Assembly: GCA_023974075.1 (NCBI GenBank)
Contig: CM043790.1
Location: 1,895,326-1,959,325 of the forward strand
DNA: 64,000 nucleotides
Direction: 5' to 3'
From: Chaenocephalus aceratus
Lineage: Eukaryota; Chordata; Actinopteri; Perciformes; Channichthyidae
The position numbers were made by a program, and so were the translations under genes. Position 1 is the first letter of the stretch, and each line of letters starts with the position of its first letter. Under the pieces are notes generated by a model. The model searched no databases. It had not been told where the DNA came from and saw nothing but the letters and a program-made list of their open reading frames with translations. Of this stretch, positions 1 through 10,693 are shown one piece after another.

Positions 1-2945
1 ACTCTCTCTCACTGTCACTGTCACTCTCTCTCACTGTCACTGTCACTCTCTCTCACTGTCACTCTCTCACTGTCACTCTCTTCTCATGTCACTCACTTCT
101 CTGTCACTCACTGTCACTGTCACTCTCTCTCACTGTCACTGTCACTCTCTCTCACTGTCACTCTCTCACACTGTCACTGTCACTCTTTCACTGTCACTCT
201 CTCTCACTGTCACTCTCTCACTGTCACTTCCTCTCTCCACTGTCACTGTCACTCTCTCTCACTGTCACTCTCTCACACTGTCACTGTCACTCTTTCACTG
301 TCACCTCTCCACTGTCACTCTCCTCACTGTCACTCTCTCTCACTGTCACTCTCTCACACTGTCACTCTCTCACACTGTCACTGTCACTCTTTCACTGTCA
401 CTCTCTCTCTACTGTCACTCTCTCACTGTCACTCTCTCTCACTGTCACTGTCACTCTTTCTCTGTCACTCTCTCTCTCTCACTGTCACTCTCTCTCACTG
501 TCACTCTTTCTCTTCTCACTGTCACTGTCACTCTTCTCTGTCACTCTCTCTCTCTCACTGTCACTCTCTCTCTCTTCACTGTCACTCTCTCTCACTGTCA
601 CTCTCTCTCACTGTCACTCTCTCTCACTGTCACTCTCTCACTGTCACTCTCTCTCACTGTCACTGTCACTCTTTCTCTGTCACTCTCTCTCACTTCACTG
701 TCACTCTTCTCTGTCACTCTCTCACTGTCACTGTCACTCTCTCTCCACTGTCACTCTCTCTCACTGTCACTTCTCTCTCACTGTCACTGTCACTCTCTCT
801 CACTGTCACTGTCACTCTCTCCACTGTCCACTCTCTCTCACTGTCACTGTCACTCTCTCTCACTGTCACTCTCTCTCACTGTCACTCTCTCTCACTGTCA
901 CTGTCACTCTCTCACTGTCACTCTCTCTCACTGTCACTGTCTCTCACTGTCACTCTCTCTCACTGTCACTCTCTCAATGTCACTATCTCACTGTCACTCT
1001 CTCTCTCTCTCACTGTCACTCTCTCTCACTGTCACTGTCACTCTCTCACTGTCACTCTCTCTCACTGTCACTGTCACTCTCTCTCACTGTCACTCTTTCT
1101 CTGCCAATCTCTCTCACTGTCACTCTCTCTCACTGTCACTCTCTCTCACTGTCACTCTCTCTCACTGTCACTCTCTCTCACTGTCACTCTCTCTCACTGT
1201 CACTCTCTCACTGTCACTCTCTCTCACTGTCACTCTCTCACTGTCACTCTCTCACTGTCACTCTCTCTCACTGCCACTCTCTCAATGTCACTATCTCACT
1301 GTCACTCTCTCTCTCTCTCACTATCTCACTGTCACTCTCTCTCTCTCTCACTATCTCACTGTCACTCTCTCTCTCACTCTCTCTCACTGTCACTCTCTCT
1401 CACTGTCACTGTCACTCTCTCTCACTGTCACTGTCACTCTCTCACTGTCACTCTCTCTCACTGTCACTGTCACTCTCTCTCACTGTCACTCTCTCTCACT
1501 GTCACTCTTTCTCTGCCACTCTCTCTCACTGTCACTCTCTCTCACTGTCACTCTCTCACTGTCACTCTCTCGCTCTCTCTCTCACTGTCACTCTCTCTCA
1601 CTGTCACTCTCTCTCACTGTCACTCTCTCACTGTCACTCTCTCTCACTGTCACTGTCACTCTCTCTCCACTGTCACCTCTCTCTCAACTGTCACTCTCTC
1701 TCACTGTCACTCTCACTTGTCACTCTCTCTCACTGTCACTCTCTCACTGTCACTCTCTCTCACTGTCACTGTCACTCTCTCTCACTGTCACTCTCTCTCT
1801 CACTGTCACTCTCTCACACTGTCACTGTCACTCTCTCTCACTGTCACTGTCACTCTTTCTCTGTCACTCTCTCTCTCACTGTCACTCTCTCTCACTGTCA
1901 CTCTCTCTCACTGTCACTGTCACTCTCTCTCTCTCACTGTCACTCTCTCTCTCTCTCTCACTGTCACTCTCTCTCACTGTCACTCTCTCACTGTCACTCT
2001 CTCTCACTGTCACTGTCACTCTTTCTCTGTCACTCTCTGTCACTGTCACTCTTTCTCTGTCACTCTCTCACTGTCACTGTCACTCTCTCTCACTGTCACT
2101 CTCTCACTGTCACTCTCTCTCACTGTCACTCTCTCTCACTGTCACTGTCACTCTCTCTCACTGTCACTCTCTCACTGTCACTCTCTCACTGTCACTCTCT
2201 CTCACTGTCACTCTCTCTCACTGTCACTGTCACTCTCTCTCACTGTCACTGTCACTCTCTCTCACTGTCACTCTCTCTCACTGTCACTCTCTCTCACTGT
2301 CACTCTCTCTCACTGTCACTGTCACTCTCTCACTGTCACTCTCTCTCACTGTCACTGTCACTCTCTCTCACTGTCACTGTCACTCTCTCTCACTGTCACT
2401 CTCTCAATGTCACTATCTCACTGTCACTCTCTCTCACTGTCACTGTCACTCTCTCTCACTGTCACTATCTCACTGTCACTCTCTCTCACTGTCACTGTCA
2501 CTCTCTCTCACTGTCACTGTCACTCTCTCACTGTCACTCTCTCTCACTGTCACTGTCACTCTCTCACTGTCACTGTCACTCTCTCTCACTGTCACTCTCT
2601 CTCACTGTCACTGTCACTCTCTCTCACTGTCACTCTCTCACTGTCACTCTCTCTCACTGTGACTGTCACTCTCTCACTGTCACTCTCTCTCACTGTCACT
2701 CTCTCACTGTCACTCTCTCTCACTGTCACTCTCTCTCACTGTCACTGTCACTCTCTCACTGTCACTCTCTCTCACTGTCACTGTCACTCTCTCTCACTGC
2801 CACTCTCTCAATGTCACTATCTCACTGCCACTCTCTCTCTCTCACTATCTCACTGTCACTCTCTCTCTCTCACTATCTCACTGTCACTCTCTCTCTCACT
2901 ATCTCACTGTCTCTCTCACTGTCTCTCACTGTCACTATCTCTCAT
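1..2945. repeat. CT-rich satellite-like tandem array
   Basis: About 2.9 kb built from two short modules, CACTGT and CACTCTCTCT, shuffled irregularly so that no single long period holds throughout. The plus strand is almost purely pyrimidine plus A, with G nearly confined to TGTC. The lack of stop codons leaves reading frames of 858 and 554 codons that are only Ser/Leu/Thr/Val/His/Cys low-complexity sequence and are not genes. The array runs off the left edge, so its true size is unknown. Confidence 0.95.
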
Positions 2946-3186
2946 TTGATTTGTTTTAGATAGGCACAACATGTTTCATATGCAGACCGTATTTTCCTAT
3001 TCCATGTTCAAATAAACCATTTTCAGTGGTACCGCTGAGAAAGAGTCATTTTTTTGGTCATGGAAAATTAGGTAAAGATCATGGAGAAGTCATGGAGAGT
3101 CATTGGTTAAAAAGAGTATGAACCTTGTAATATGTATTTACATTGTAGTAATATGTATTTTACATACTACTGCTCATTGTAGTAAT

Positions 3187-3218
3187 ATGTATTTACATAC
3201 AGTAGTATGTAAATACTA
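3187..3218. repeat. Perfect 14-bp inverted repeat (hairpin)
   Basis: GTATTTACATAC and its reverse complement are separated by the 4-nt loop AGTA, and the arms extend by two more pairs. The surrounding 80 bp repeats the GTAGTA/GTATTTACAT theme. Function unknown. Confidence 0.7.
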
Positions 3219-3490
3219 CTGTATTAGTAGTATGTATTTACATATGACTACAATGAGCAACAGTGATATTTTCAGTGATGAAAGAAGTTCTCAGACGACC
3301 TATTTAGGTGGACTGTAAACCGATGAATGGCACATAGATAATATATGTTATGACAACAAGCCTTTGAATCTTGAATCTACATCATGTGATTTGGGTAGAA
3401 ATCCTATCATTCAGAGAATAATAATGTAACCTTATTATGTGCAGGCTGTTCAACTGTAACTGTTATTCCCCCCTGCTCTCTGTCACTCAG

Positions 3491-3596
3491 TCGACCCAGA
3501 TCAGTAAAGAAGTCGAGCACCCCCACATCTCCGTTCAGCCCCTCCAGTCCAGGATCCCAGCTTTACCCACAATCCCGCGGCCTGGTGCCCAAGTGA
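3491..3596 (+). CDS. Possible terminal coding exon of an unidentified gene
   Basis: A strong acceptor (pyrimidine tract ending TCACTCAG at 3490) is followed by a frame of 34 codons (3492-3593) that stops at TGA 3594-3596. The peptide is rich in Ser and Pro (it contains SSTPTSPFSPSSPGSQLYPQ) and looks like a disordered C-terminus. I do not recognise the gene. A second frame stays open to 3709 and cannot be excluded. The upstream exons would have to lie left of the satellite array, outside the window. The call rests on splice-site quality and composition only. Confidence 0.35.
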
Positions 3597-6185
3597 CATC
3601 ATCCACAGCTCAAACCACCAACCTCTCCGGTTCACCTTCCACTTTGGGAGAAAGAATGATAAAATATGGCATTCTGCAAAAAACATTAAAGACTACTGCT
3701 GCTTTGTAAGTTTGAACTGTAACCACACCACTATGAGCTGCTGCCCCCCCCCCCTCCTGAGAGGAACAGCAGCAACGCATGAAGCCTCACATCACTAACT
3801 GCTTTACGCCTCTGAAGTCTTATATATCAGTCACAATGTTCTTAATGTAGAGACAAATGGACCTGTGCACTTCTTCTCCCTACCTTCCCAGGTGTGTGCT
3901 GGGTGTTGTAGTCCTCTCTTACTGTATGTGTGAACATTAGTGCAAAGCATTGTGGGGTTAACGTACAGACACGTGGGTGTGTGTGTCCACGTATCTGTGT
4001 GTCTTCACTTGGTGTACGTCTAACTGCGCCGTCTGCTATTGTCAGAGCTCTGATAATGGAACATTAAGTCTTGTATGTGTTGTTTTTTGTTTTAAAGGAA
4101 CACGTCAACATTTATGGGAAAAAAGTGTATTTGCGGAGTTAGACGGGACAAAGAATAATTACACCAGAGACAATATGCCTGTTTGGCAGTCTCGCTCATG
4201 GAGACGGCAAAAGGCAAGAGGCTCACAAAAAGCAGAACATGTTGTTTTCAAATATCTGTTTATTGGATGAAACAATTGAGGTTTTAATGATCAAATAGAA
4301 GGTGGCTAGGTGCTAGCCCTTCGTCTCGCTAATCACAAATGAGTGGTTAACCTCAAATGTTGAGTTTTCACTGTGTGATTGTAAATGCAGGCCAGAGAGT
4401 GCAGCACACTACAGACCTCTGTCACAAGTTGCTGTTATCAGTAGATGCTGTTCTTCCCGTGCCACATGAGATAGATGGGGGGGGGGGGGGACATCCACAC
4501 TCCCACTGCGGACACTTTCTGAGATTCAGGACATGGGAGCTGGCTGAGCAGATCAAGGCCTTGAGTGTGCCTCAGGTTCATCAGGGTTCCACGGTGCCTT
4601 AATGTGTCCTTAATCTCTGCTCCTTTTATTTCAGGTGTGCACACTTGGTTCTTCTCGGCCTGTGTGTGTTTGTATCTACTCGTTCCAGCGTCAGGAGATT
4701 GTTGTTAGCATAGCATTGCTGTTAGAAAGGGGTGCACTCATGACAGAAGTGACTCTGGGAGGAGGCCACACTCCCTCTGTTAGCTTTGACCTCATCTAAC
4801 ACTAGAGATGCTTTTCTCAGTACTGTGGTCGAAACACTATGGATGTCTTCGTAATACACAACTCATTCAGTTTGTTTGCCTGCAGGTGCACACGATGCAG
4901 TTTAGCTCTGACTGAGGCTGCTGCAGCGCACGGTTCACTTCCCGCCTCACACTTCATCAGGCCTGGGTCATGGCAAAGAGACCTTCACACATACTTGTCC
5001 AGTTGATAGTGTTTGTTTAAAGAAATACTTCACGCACATAATCATGATTACTCACCCTGTTACCTTGGCGACAAGTCAACTGCCTCCTTCCTGAACGTAG
5101 AGAAAACAAGTCTCGATGAATTGAAGTAAACGGGACCACATTTAACATGAGTCCAATGATATGAAAGCAGCCGTTTCCAGACTCACTCAACCAGTGAAGT
5201 ATCATACCAGTTGTCTGCTCACTGCTTCACACATGCATGCATTTGCACTAACACCATGCAACGTCTCACAGATGTCTTCCTTTAGTTCTGCTGTTAAACT
5301 CAGCACCCATTCACTTCAATTCTTTAACACCTTTCTCCAAAATCAAGTATTCACCCAAGGTAACGGGGTGAGCAGGCTAACTATAAAGAGGAGAATTGTG
5401 TGGGTAAAGTATTTCTTTAAGAGCCATCCTGGTTATAAAAAATAGTAACTTAAACTAAAGATGATTTGTTGCTGTTTGACCTTTGACTGCACACCGTATG
5501 TATTTAGGTGTAATGAGTAGAGACTTGTTGATAGGCAATCCTCAGTCACTTTTGCAGATATATAAAATACATTCTAAAATGGGATCCCATATTGATAAAA
5601 ATCTAACTTATAGGCTAATCTTTCATTTTTATATGTAGATATAATTTTCTATTCAGTTTTCTTCTTTAATAGATATCCGTTTTATTTTTTGAGCTTTGTA
5701 ATTTAATGTTGAAATGTAATTTGTTGTGTAATACATGTCTTCTTTTGTATTCAGCCAGGTACAGGCTTTGTTTGTCTGTATATACATTTAGGAATATATG
5801 TTCTGCATATGGAAAGTGAAAGTGTGGCTCATCTGTGAGACACTGAGAACAGATGGATGTTCGTCACAGTTCCTTTATGTTTACTGTTTACGTAACCTCA
5901 CAAACATAATCATTAGAATAAGGCTTAACTGTTGTGACTGGCATTGCAATGAATGCAGTATACCTGCCGCATGACTTTAGCAATCTCGAGTCAATCCTTT
6001 GGTTGTGGGATTTCCATAGGAATGTGGTAAGCTGAATGTGAGATATATCCCATAGCTGCATCACTGGATCCAAACTCCATCAGAAGACTGGTGTTTTGAG
6101 AGGACCATGATGCTCCTCTCTGAGGCCGGCCATGTACCTTGTTTAGTTTCTTCTGATTATTAAAGACAGTTCAATCATATTGTAT
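3597..6185 (+). other. Non-coding stretch; possible long 3' UTR
   Basis: No convincing gene is visible. If the exon at 3491-3596 is real, this could be its 3' UTR: an ATTAAA signal at 6159-6164 is followed by GT-rich sequence near 6181. Fragments near 4090-4330 resemble common fish MITEs, and a complete TTAA-type MITE lies at 5021-5416. A run of 12 G sits at about 4479-4490. Confidence 0.3.
5021..5416. mobile_element. TTAA-type MITE (piggyBac/Kolobok-like)
   Basis: The ends are inverted repeats, AGAAATACTTCACGCACA on the left and the complement of AGAAATACTTTACCCACA on the right. Both sides are flanked by TTAA (5017-5020 and 5417-5420), the target duplication of piggyBac and Kolobok elements. 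It has no coding capacity and is 396 bp long. Confidence 0.7.
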
Positions 6186-6297
6186 GTCCTGTCTCTTTAG
6201 GTACTTTTACTATGTGAAATGATTCAACCTATTTACTTGTACGGTTTCTAGAGCATAGACGTGATATAGATGTGACACAAAATGAGTTTGCTTAAAG

Positions 6298-7086
6298 CTG
6301 TGGTTTTCAAACTGTGGGTCGCGACCCCTGGTGGGTCGCGGAGGTACTGCAGGGGGGTCGCGGGAAGATTTTATTATTTTCTCCTTTTAGCTTTGTGAAG
6401 CACATTGAGATGACGTTGTTTTTAAAGTGTGCTATATAAATCAAATGTATTATTATTATTATTATTATTCAATTGTAAACAAACACTGCTCGAAAATATC
6501 TCATTGGTCAGAGAGCTGTGGGCATAATGCTGCCTTTTGCAACACCCTACTTGTGTGAGATAGGCTTTTTCTGCTGTTGCTACCATCAAAACCAAATAAA
6601 GATCAAAGCTGAACATCGAGAATGAACTGAGAGTGGCAGTCTCAAAACAACAGCCGTGGTTCGAGAAGATCTGCGAGGGAAAGCAAGCATACACAAGTCA
6701 TTGATAGGCTATGTGTGGAATAGGAATGGTAAAGTGATGTGATCGTTTGCAACCTGCAGTAGAAATAGTAGTTAATTAATATATTTTCCTTAAAGAAATT
6801 TGAATTTAAAAATCTACTACTCAGGGAAGAAGGCCAACAAGTTTTAATTAGGCCAAATTAATTCACAGTATCTATTACAAGCACTTTTGTTCATGTGTAA
6901 TCCATAATAAAATATAAAATGATAGGATCTTTATATCTTCTTATTATCAGCAGAGAAAAATGTAATGTTTTTACAACAATATACAATTAATCCTACCAAT
7001 ATAGATGGGAACTGGGTTGGGGGGGGTCCCGAAAATATTTCCAATTACCCAAGGGGGGCCCGACTGAAAAAGTTTGGGAACCACTG
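6298..7086 (+). mobile_element. hAT-Charlie-like element with 8-bp TSD
   Basis: The target duplication GCTTAAAG is perfect at 6290-6297 and 7087-7094. The termini are CTGTGGTTTTCAAACTGTGG and the complement of CAGTGGTTCCCAAACTTTTT, the Charlie-type signature; the left end continues into GGGTCGCGACCCC. The element is 789 bp and carries the decayed C-terminal end of a transposase. An internal stretch near 6390-6470, ending in (TTA)n, resembles the 3' tail of a fish L2-type LINE or SINE. Confidence 0.88.
6567..6704 (+). pseudogene. Decayed hAT transposase C-terminus
   Basis: The frame reads FSAVATIKTK, a stop, then RSKLNIENELRVAVSKQQPW and a final block ending in TSH before TGA at 6702-6704. 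This is the familiar C-terminal tail of Charlie-type hAT transposases (the family that gave ZBED5 and FAM200). One in-frame stop and the loss of everything upstream make it non-functional. Confidence 0.8.
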
Positions 7087-7339
7087 GCTTAAAGAACAAA
7101 TAGATAAATACATATTTCTCCTCTTTTATTTTTTTTGTAGGGCTATAAAGAGGAACAACATGTGTGTTTGATGTCACACCTCTTCTAATAGATAGGTTGT
7201 GTGTCACAAACACTGACAGAACTCTGAGAATCATTTCTTTGTGTAAAAGCATGTGATTCGAAAATATTTGTCCAGGGACAAGTTCCAACTCATCTGAAAT
7301 AGCACATTCCAACCCATACTACTGACCTGACTTTGGCTT

Positions 7340-7780
7340 TTTTATTACATTACATTTAGCTGATGCTTTTATCCAAAGCGACTTGTGCATTCCACCAACA
7401 AGATACAAACTTGAGGAAAACAGAATCATATAAGTATATCATTTAGATATTTAGAGCTAAAACATTTCAAGTGCAACTGGCTTGAGATAAGCCAGTCCTT
7501 TATTAGTATATAAGTGCTTTGTTAGTAGTTCTATCGCTCGAAGTGGAGTCGAAAGAGATGAGTTTTCAGTCTGGAAGGTGTGTCAGCTATCTGCTGTCCT
7601 GATGTCAATGGGAGCTCATTCCACCATCTTGGAGCCAGGATAGCAAACCCACGTGTTTCTGCTGATGGGAACTTGGGTCCCCCTCGCAGTGCGGGTGCAG
7701 CGAGCTGTTTGGTTGATGCAGAGCGGAGTGCACGTGCTGGGGTGTACGGTTTAACCATGTCCTGGTGGGAGTTGCAGTAG
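7340..7780 (-). mobile_element. L2 LINE, 3' portion
   Basis: On the minus strand the sequence encodes LDYCNS and then, after a deletion, the L2 reverse-transcriptase C-terminus (VKPYTPARALRSAS, FAILAPRWWNELP, LKTHLFRL). It ends with the L2-type tail containing CGCTTTGGATAAAAGCATC. The frame breaks exactly where the 5' half at 15558-17069 stops, so both are halves of one insertion split by the element at 7787-15551. Confidence 0.85.
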
Positions 7781-7841
7781 TCTAGGAGTAGAAGTAAGGA
7801 TGCGGCATGAATCACATGAGCATGCATACAAACTGACAGGT

Positions 7842-7963
7842 GGTGTGACAGGTCACACCTCTCCCTACTTATGCTAATGAGCCCTTTGTTCGAGGTGATA
7901 TCACATGTCGGTGTGATAACCTTTGATGTGCGGGTTGAGGTGCTATCACACGTAGGTGTGATA
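7842..7963. promoter_or_regulatory. Three dyads of T-box-like half-sites
   Basis: Three dyads share the half-site (R)GGTGTGA: 7842-7859 (GGTGTGAC-AG-GTCACACC), 7899-7918 (TATCACATGTCGGTGTGATA) and 7944-7963 (TATCACACGTAGGTGTGATA). The third closely matches the palindromic Brachyury site TTTCACACCTAGGTGTGAAA. They lie about 315-435 bp upstream of the ATG at 8277. In the right arm only the outermost dyad remains, truncated. Binding is untested. Confidence 0.45.
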
Positions 7964-8226
7964 TGCCCCCCTGTAGTAGAGCCTCTGTTGTCTAATCTAA
8001 TTAGCCTTTGATGTCTGTCCTTTGAATGTGAGGAGTTATAAGCCTTTGATGTCAATCTAAGTGTTAATTAAGGCAGTCTCTTTGAAGTTGTGTGTGAGAC
8101 TGTCTCGCACCCCATCCCCTCTCACCCTCTTCCTGTCACCCCTTCATGTCATACCCCTTCCTTTTGCTGTGATGCCAGAAGATAGTGGGGGGTGGAGTTA
8201 GGTAAAAAAGAAATCCGTGCAGACTA

Positions 8227-8234
8227 GATAAAAA
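8227..8234 (+). promoter_or_regulatory. TATA-like box upstream of the PC4-like gene
   Basis: ATAAAAAG lies about 50 bp before the ATG at 8277, which would leave a 5' UTR of roughly 20 nt. The match is plausible but unsupported by other evidence. Confidence 0.35.
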
Positions 8235-8276
8235 GCCAGTCATTTCCACCCATTAAGTCACCTTTCAAAAAGGAAA

Positions 8277-9019
8277 ATGGCAAAGAGACGCATCGATATG
8301 GGTTTAATCAGAGAGACGCCTGTGACAATTTACCGCCATCCGTCGGGAGCGCCAATCAAGAAACGGATGCAGTATCTGTGCCGGGTTCAGACACCTCCGT
8401 CTGAGGCTCTTCATGAAAAATGAAGTCTGGAAAATGGAGATGTTTGGGGTTATGTGTTCAACTATATGGTGAACTGCATTTCTACAATCTGAAGAATGGA
8501 GAAACGTACGGACCCCGCAGTGTTAAAGCAACGCTGACCTCAACAGGTTGGGCTGTGTTAACTCTGGTGTCTTCCAGAGATCTCCACGCAACCACTGTAT
8601 CAGAAAAAGCAGTGCATCAAGAAACCATCGTAGATGCATCGGTGTACAAGAAACCTGCAACAAAAAGCAAAGAAACGCAAACTGTGGTCGAGATCAAAGA
8701 AGAGTTTTCACCGAAACCCCTCAATGTGGAGGAAGAGGAAGAAAATATTCACCCGCCGCCAGAAGTGAAAAGAATCCTGACAAGCACCGTCTGGGAAACT
8801 AAAAGCGGACCCTCTGGTAGATGGTAATACCGCTCAAGCCGTTTGGTGACGCAGGGGAAGGAACCCCTGATGATTTTGGAGTATTTCAACTCTACATGTG
8901 GGATTTTTCAAACATCCTTGCGTGTGCCTCTGGCTGCTTGGCTGAAAACGATAGATGAAAAAGAGTCAAACAGTGATGGACATTATACTGATGAAAAAGA
9001 CTCTCACTTTTGCAGATGA
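8277..9019 (+). pseudogene. PC4-like gene, left-arm copy (broken)
   Basis: ORF1 (8277-8423, 48 aa) starts MAKRRIDMGLIRETPVTIYR and ends in a TGA that overlaps the ATG of ORF2 (8420-8827, 135 aa), giving ATGA. ORF2 has a linker rich in Lys and Glu and ends at TAA 8825-8827. After that stop the same frame continues to 9019 with a segment holding GKEPLMILEYFN and LRVPLAAWLK, which resembles the C-terminal single-stranded-DNA-binding domain of PC4/Sub1 (strand pattern with a Leu-x-Ile-x-Glu-Tyr core and a Trp-containing helix). In the right-arm copy the stop position is Tyr. The last helix also differs, owing to a short deletion near 8960. The original function is unknown; PC4 folds bind ssDNA in transcription or replication. 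Confidence 0.5.
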
Positions 9020-9429
9020 CTCCTCCCACTCAACATAATAAGTCCCACCCCCCTCACCAGATCATTTAAAACTAAGGACCCCCAGGCTCAAGTGTTTCAT
9101 ATAGCCCATCTAGCCATCGTAAAAAAGCTGCTACGAAAATGAACTTTAATGACCCCTTTGTATGCTAATGACCCCCTCTGTATGCTAATGACAGCTGCCT
9201 CCCTCTCTCACCTTCCAGCTGGCTGACTTGAGGTTGACAGTTCTTCCAGCATACATACAGTCAGTGGCGACTGGTCATTGGGGGCAGCCCCACCTAGTGT
9301 CAGCAGAAAGTATTAAAATAATGATTACAACAAAATGCAAAAAATAAATTATAAAATATATTTTAAGATCATGTTTAATCATCTGATTCGTCTGTACATT
9401 GCTGTTTTAGTCTGTGTTCTTCTTATTAA
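9020..9429. other. Inner left-arm sequence and transposon end fragment
   Basis: From 9020 to about 9240 the left arm continues without coding signal; ATGCTAATGA occurs twice, near 9161 and 9180, and a similar ATGCTAATGAG lies near 7871. At about 9255 CAGTGGCGACTGGTCATTGG looks like the end of another fish DNA transposon, and the sequence then becomes AT-rich up to the hAT end at about 9430. Confidence 0.4.
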
Positions 9430-9657
9430 CGGTTAACGGTTCACAGAAGTCACGGTTCGGTTCGTACCTCGGTTTGGGGGTCACGGTTCGGTACGGTTTC
9501 GGTACAACAAGGAAAAGCAAAAAAAAGTCCCAAATGCATAATTTTTTTTGCTGTTATTTATTTTTAACAGTAGTGCAAGTTTCGGTATGAAAATAAGGAA
9601 AGGAACTCTAACATTTGGAATCATTAACTGTATTACAGTTAAAAACAAACCACAAAC

Positions 9658-9660
<3 letters not shown>

Positions 9661-9701
<41 letters not shown>
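9661..9701. repeat. (CA)n microsatellite
   Basis: About 20 CA repeats inside the hAT left portion. Confidence 0.95.
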
Positions 9702-9703
<2 letters not shown>

Positions 9704-9983
9704 AGATGGCCATATTACAAACAAAAAGGTTAAATAAACTACAACAGTACAACTAAAAAAGATGTCTTGAAAATATTAAAATAAATAATAAGAAAGTGTT
9801 TCAATCACCATCAATAAAAGGCAATACAGAACTGTATAATATCTCCTGATGTCAAAATATAAAACAAATACAATGATAAATATAAAACAAAATAAAATCT
9901 GTACCTTTAGGAGCAATGTCTAACACGTGTAATTAACTTGTGAGCGTGTGAGGCCATTATGCCTAAATAAAGGTACTCAAGCT

Positions 9984-10336
9984 TTACTCTATTTTTAAGT
10001 TTTTCTTCAGAAAGATGAGTTTGTCTACATTGTCAGCAGTGAGGGCAGATCTGTTTGCGGTAACTATGTCACCTGCCGTCGAGAAAACCCTCTCGCTGAG
10101 GACTGAGGTGGCAGGTACAGCCAGGTAACAATGTGCCAACATGGCGCCATGTACGCAGACACTTCGTCCTTCAACTGCTGCTTCAAATCAGGCTGGTTAC
10201 TCTGGCCAGGTTTAAAGAGTGGGCTAAAAAGTTCTTCCATGGCTGACCTCTTTGGAGGGGGGGGTGCCGACTCTGCTGTCGCTGGTAACGAAGTGGCCTG
10301 TGATGTAGTCGCTGGACTGGCCCCTGTAGTCTCAAC
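9984..10336 (-). pseudogene. hAT transposase last exon (dimerisation region)
   Basis: After an acceptor (TTTACTGCAG) the frame reads VETTGASPATTSQATSLP and continues to EVSAYMA, then the frame changes and the sequence gives YLAVPATSVLSERVFSTAGD followed by VTANRSALT and VDKLIFLKKNL, the conserved hAT C-terminal (hATC) motif. The stop is at 9984-9986. The internal frameshift disables it. Confidence 0.8.
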
Positions 10337-10451
10337 CTGCAGTAAAGAAATGACAAAAACAGGTAATAAGTGAGTTCAGTGACCATTGTTACAATAAAAT
10401 GTTTAGTTAAGACTTAAGATAAGGTATTTAAAATATCACCATAATACATAC

Positions 10452-10692
10452 ATTTTCTGCTCTGCTCAGAACTTCAGGTATGATGAGATCTTCATAGATT
10501 CTCAGATGAGAGGCACGGTCCAAGCGAGGAAGTGTTTTGAACCTCGGATCCAGAGCTGTGCACTTGTGAAGGAAGTCCTGCAGCCCAGCGTCAGAGTATC
10601 TTTTTTGCAGATTTCCCCTGATGGCATGCTTGAGTTCCCTGACAGTGGGAGTGTCCTCATCGTTTTGTTCCATAGATTTCAAGATCATGGTT
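10452..10692 (-). pseudogene. hAT transposase, central exon
   Basis: The translation contains ILKSMEQNDEDTPTVRELKH and then the typical LDPRFKTLPRL of hAT transposases, ending at a donor (AAAAT|GTATGT at 10452/10451). Its upstream continuation lies across the 10694-13425 insertion: joining PLKT (near 13430) to MILKSM restores the family pattern. Confidence 0.8.
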
Positions 10693-10693
10693 C

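Noticed and set aside
86..2949. Long open frames (858 and 554 codons) in the first 3 kb
   Set aside because: They are translations of a CT-rich tandem array made only of a few residues; lack of stops follows from composition.
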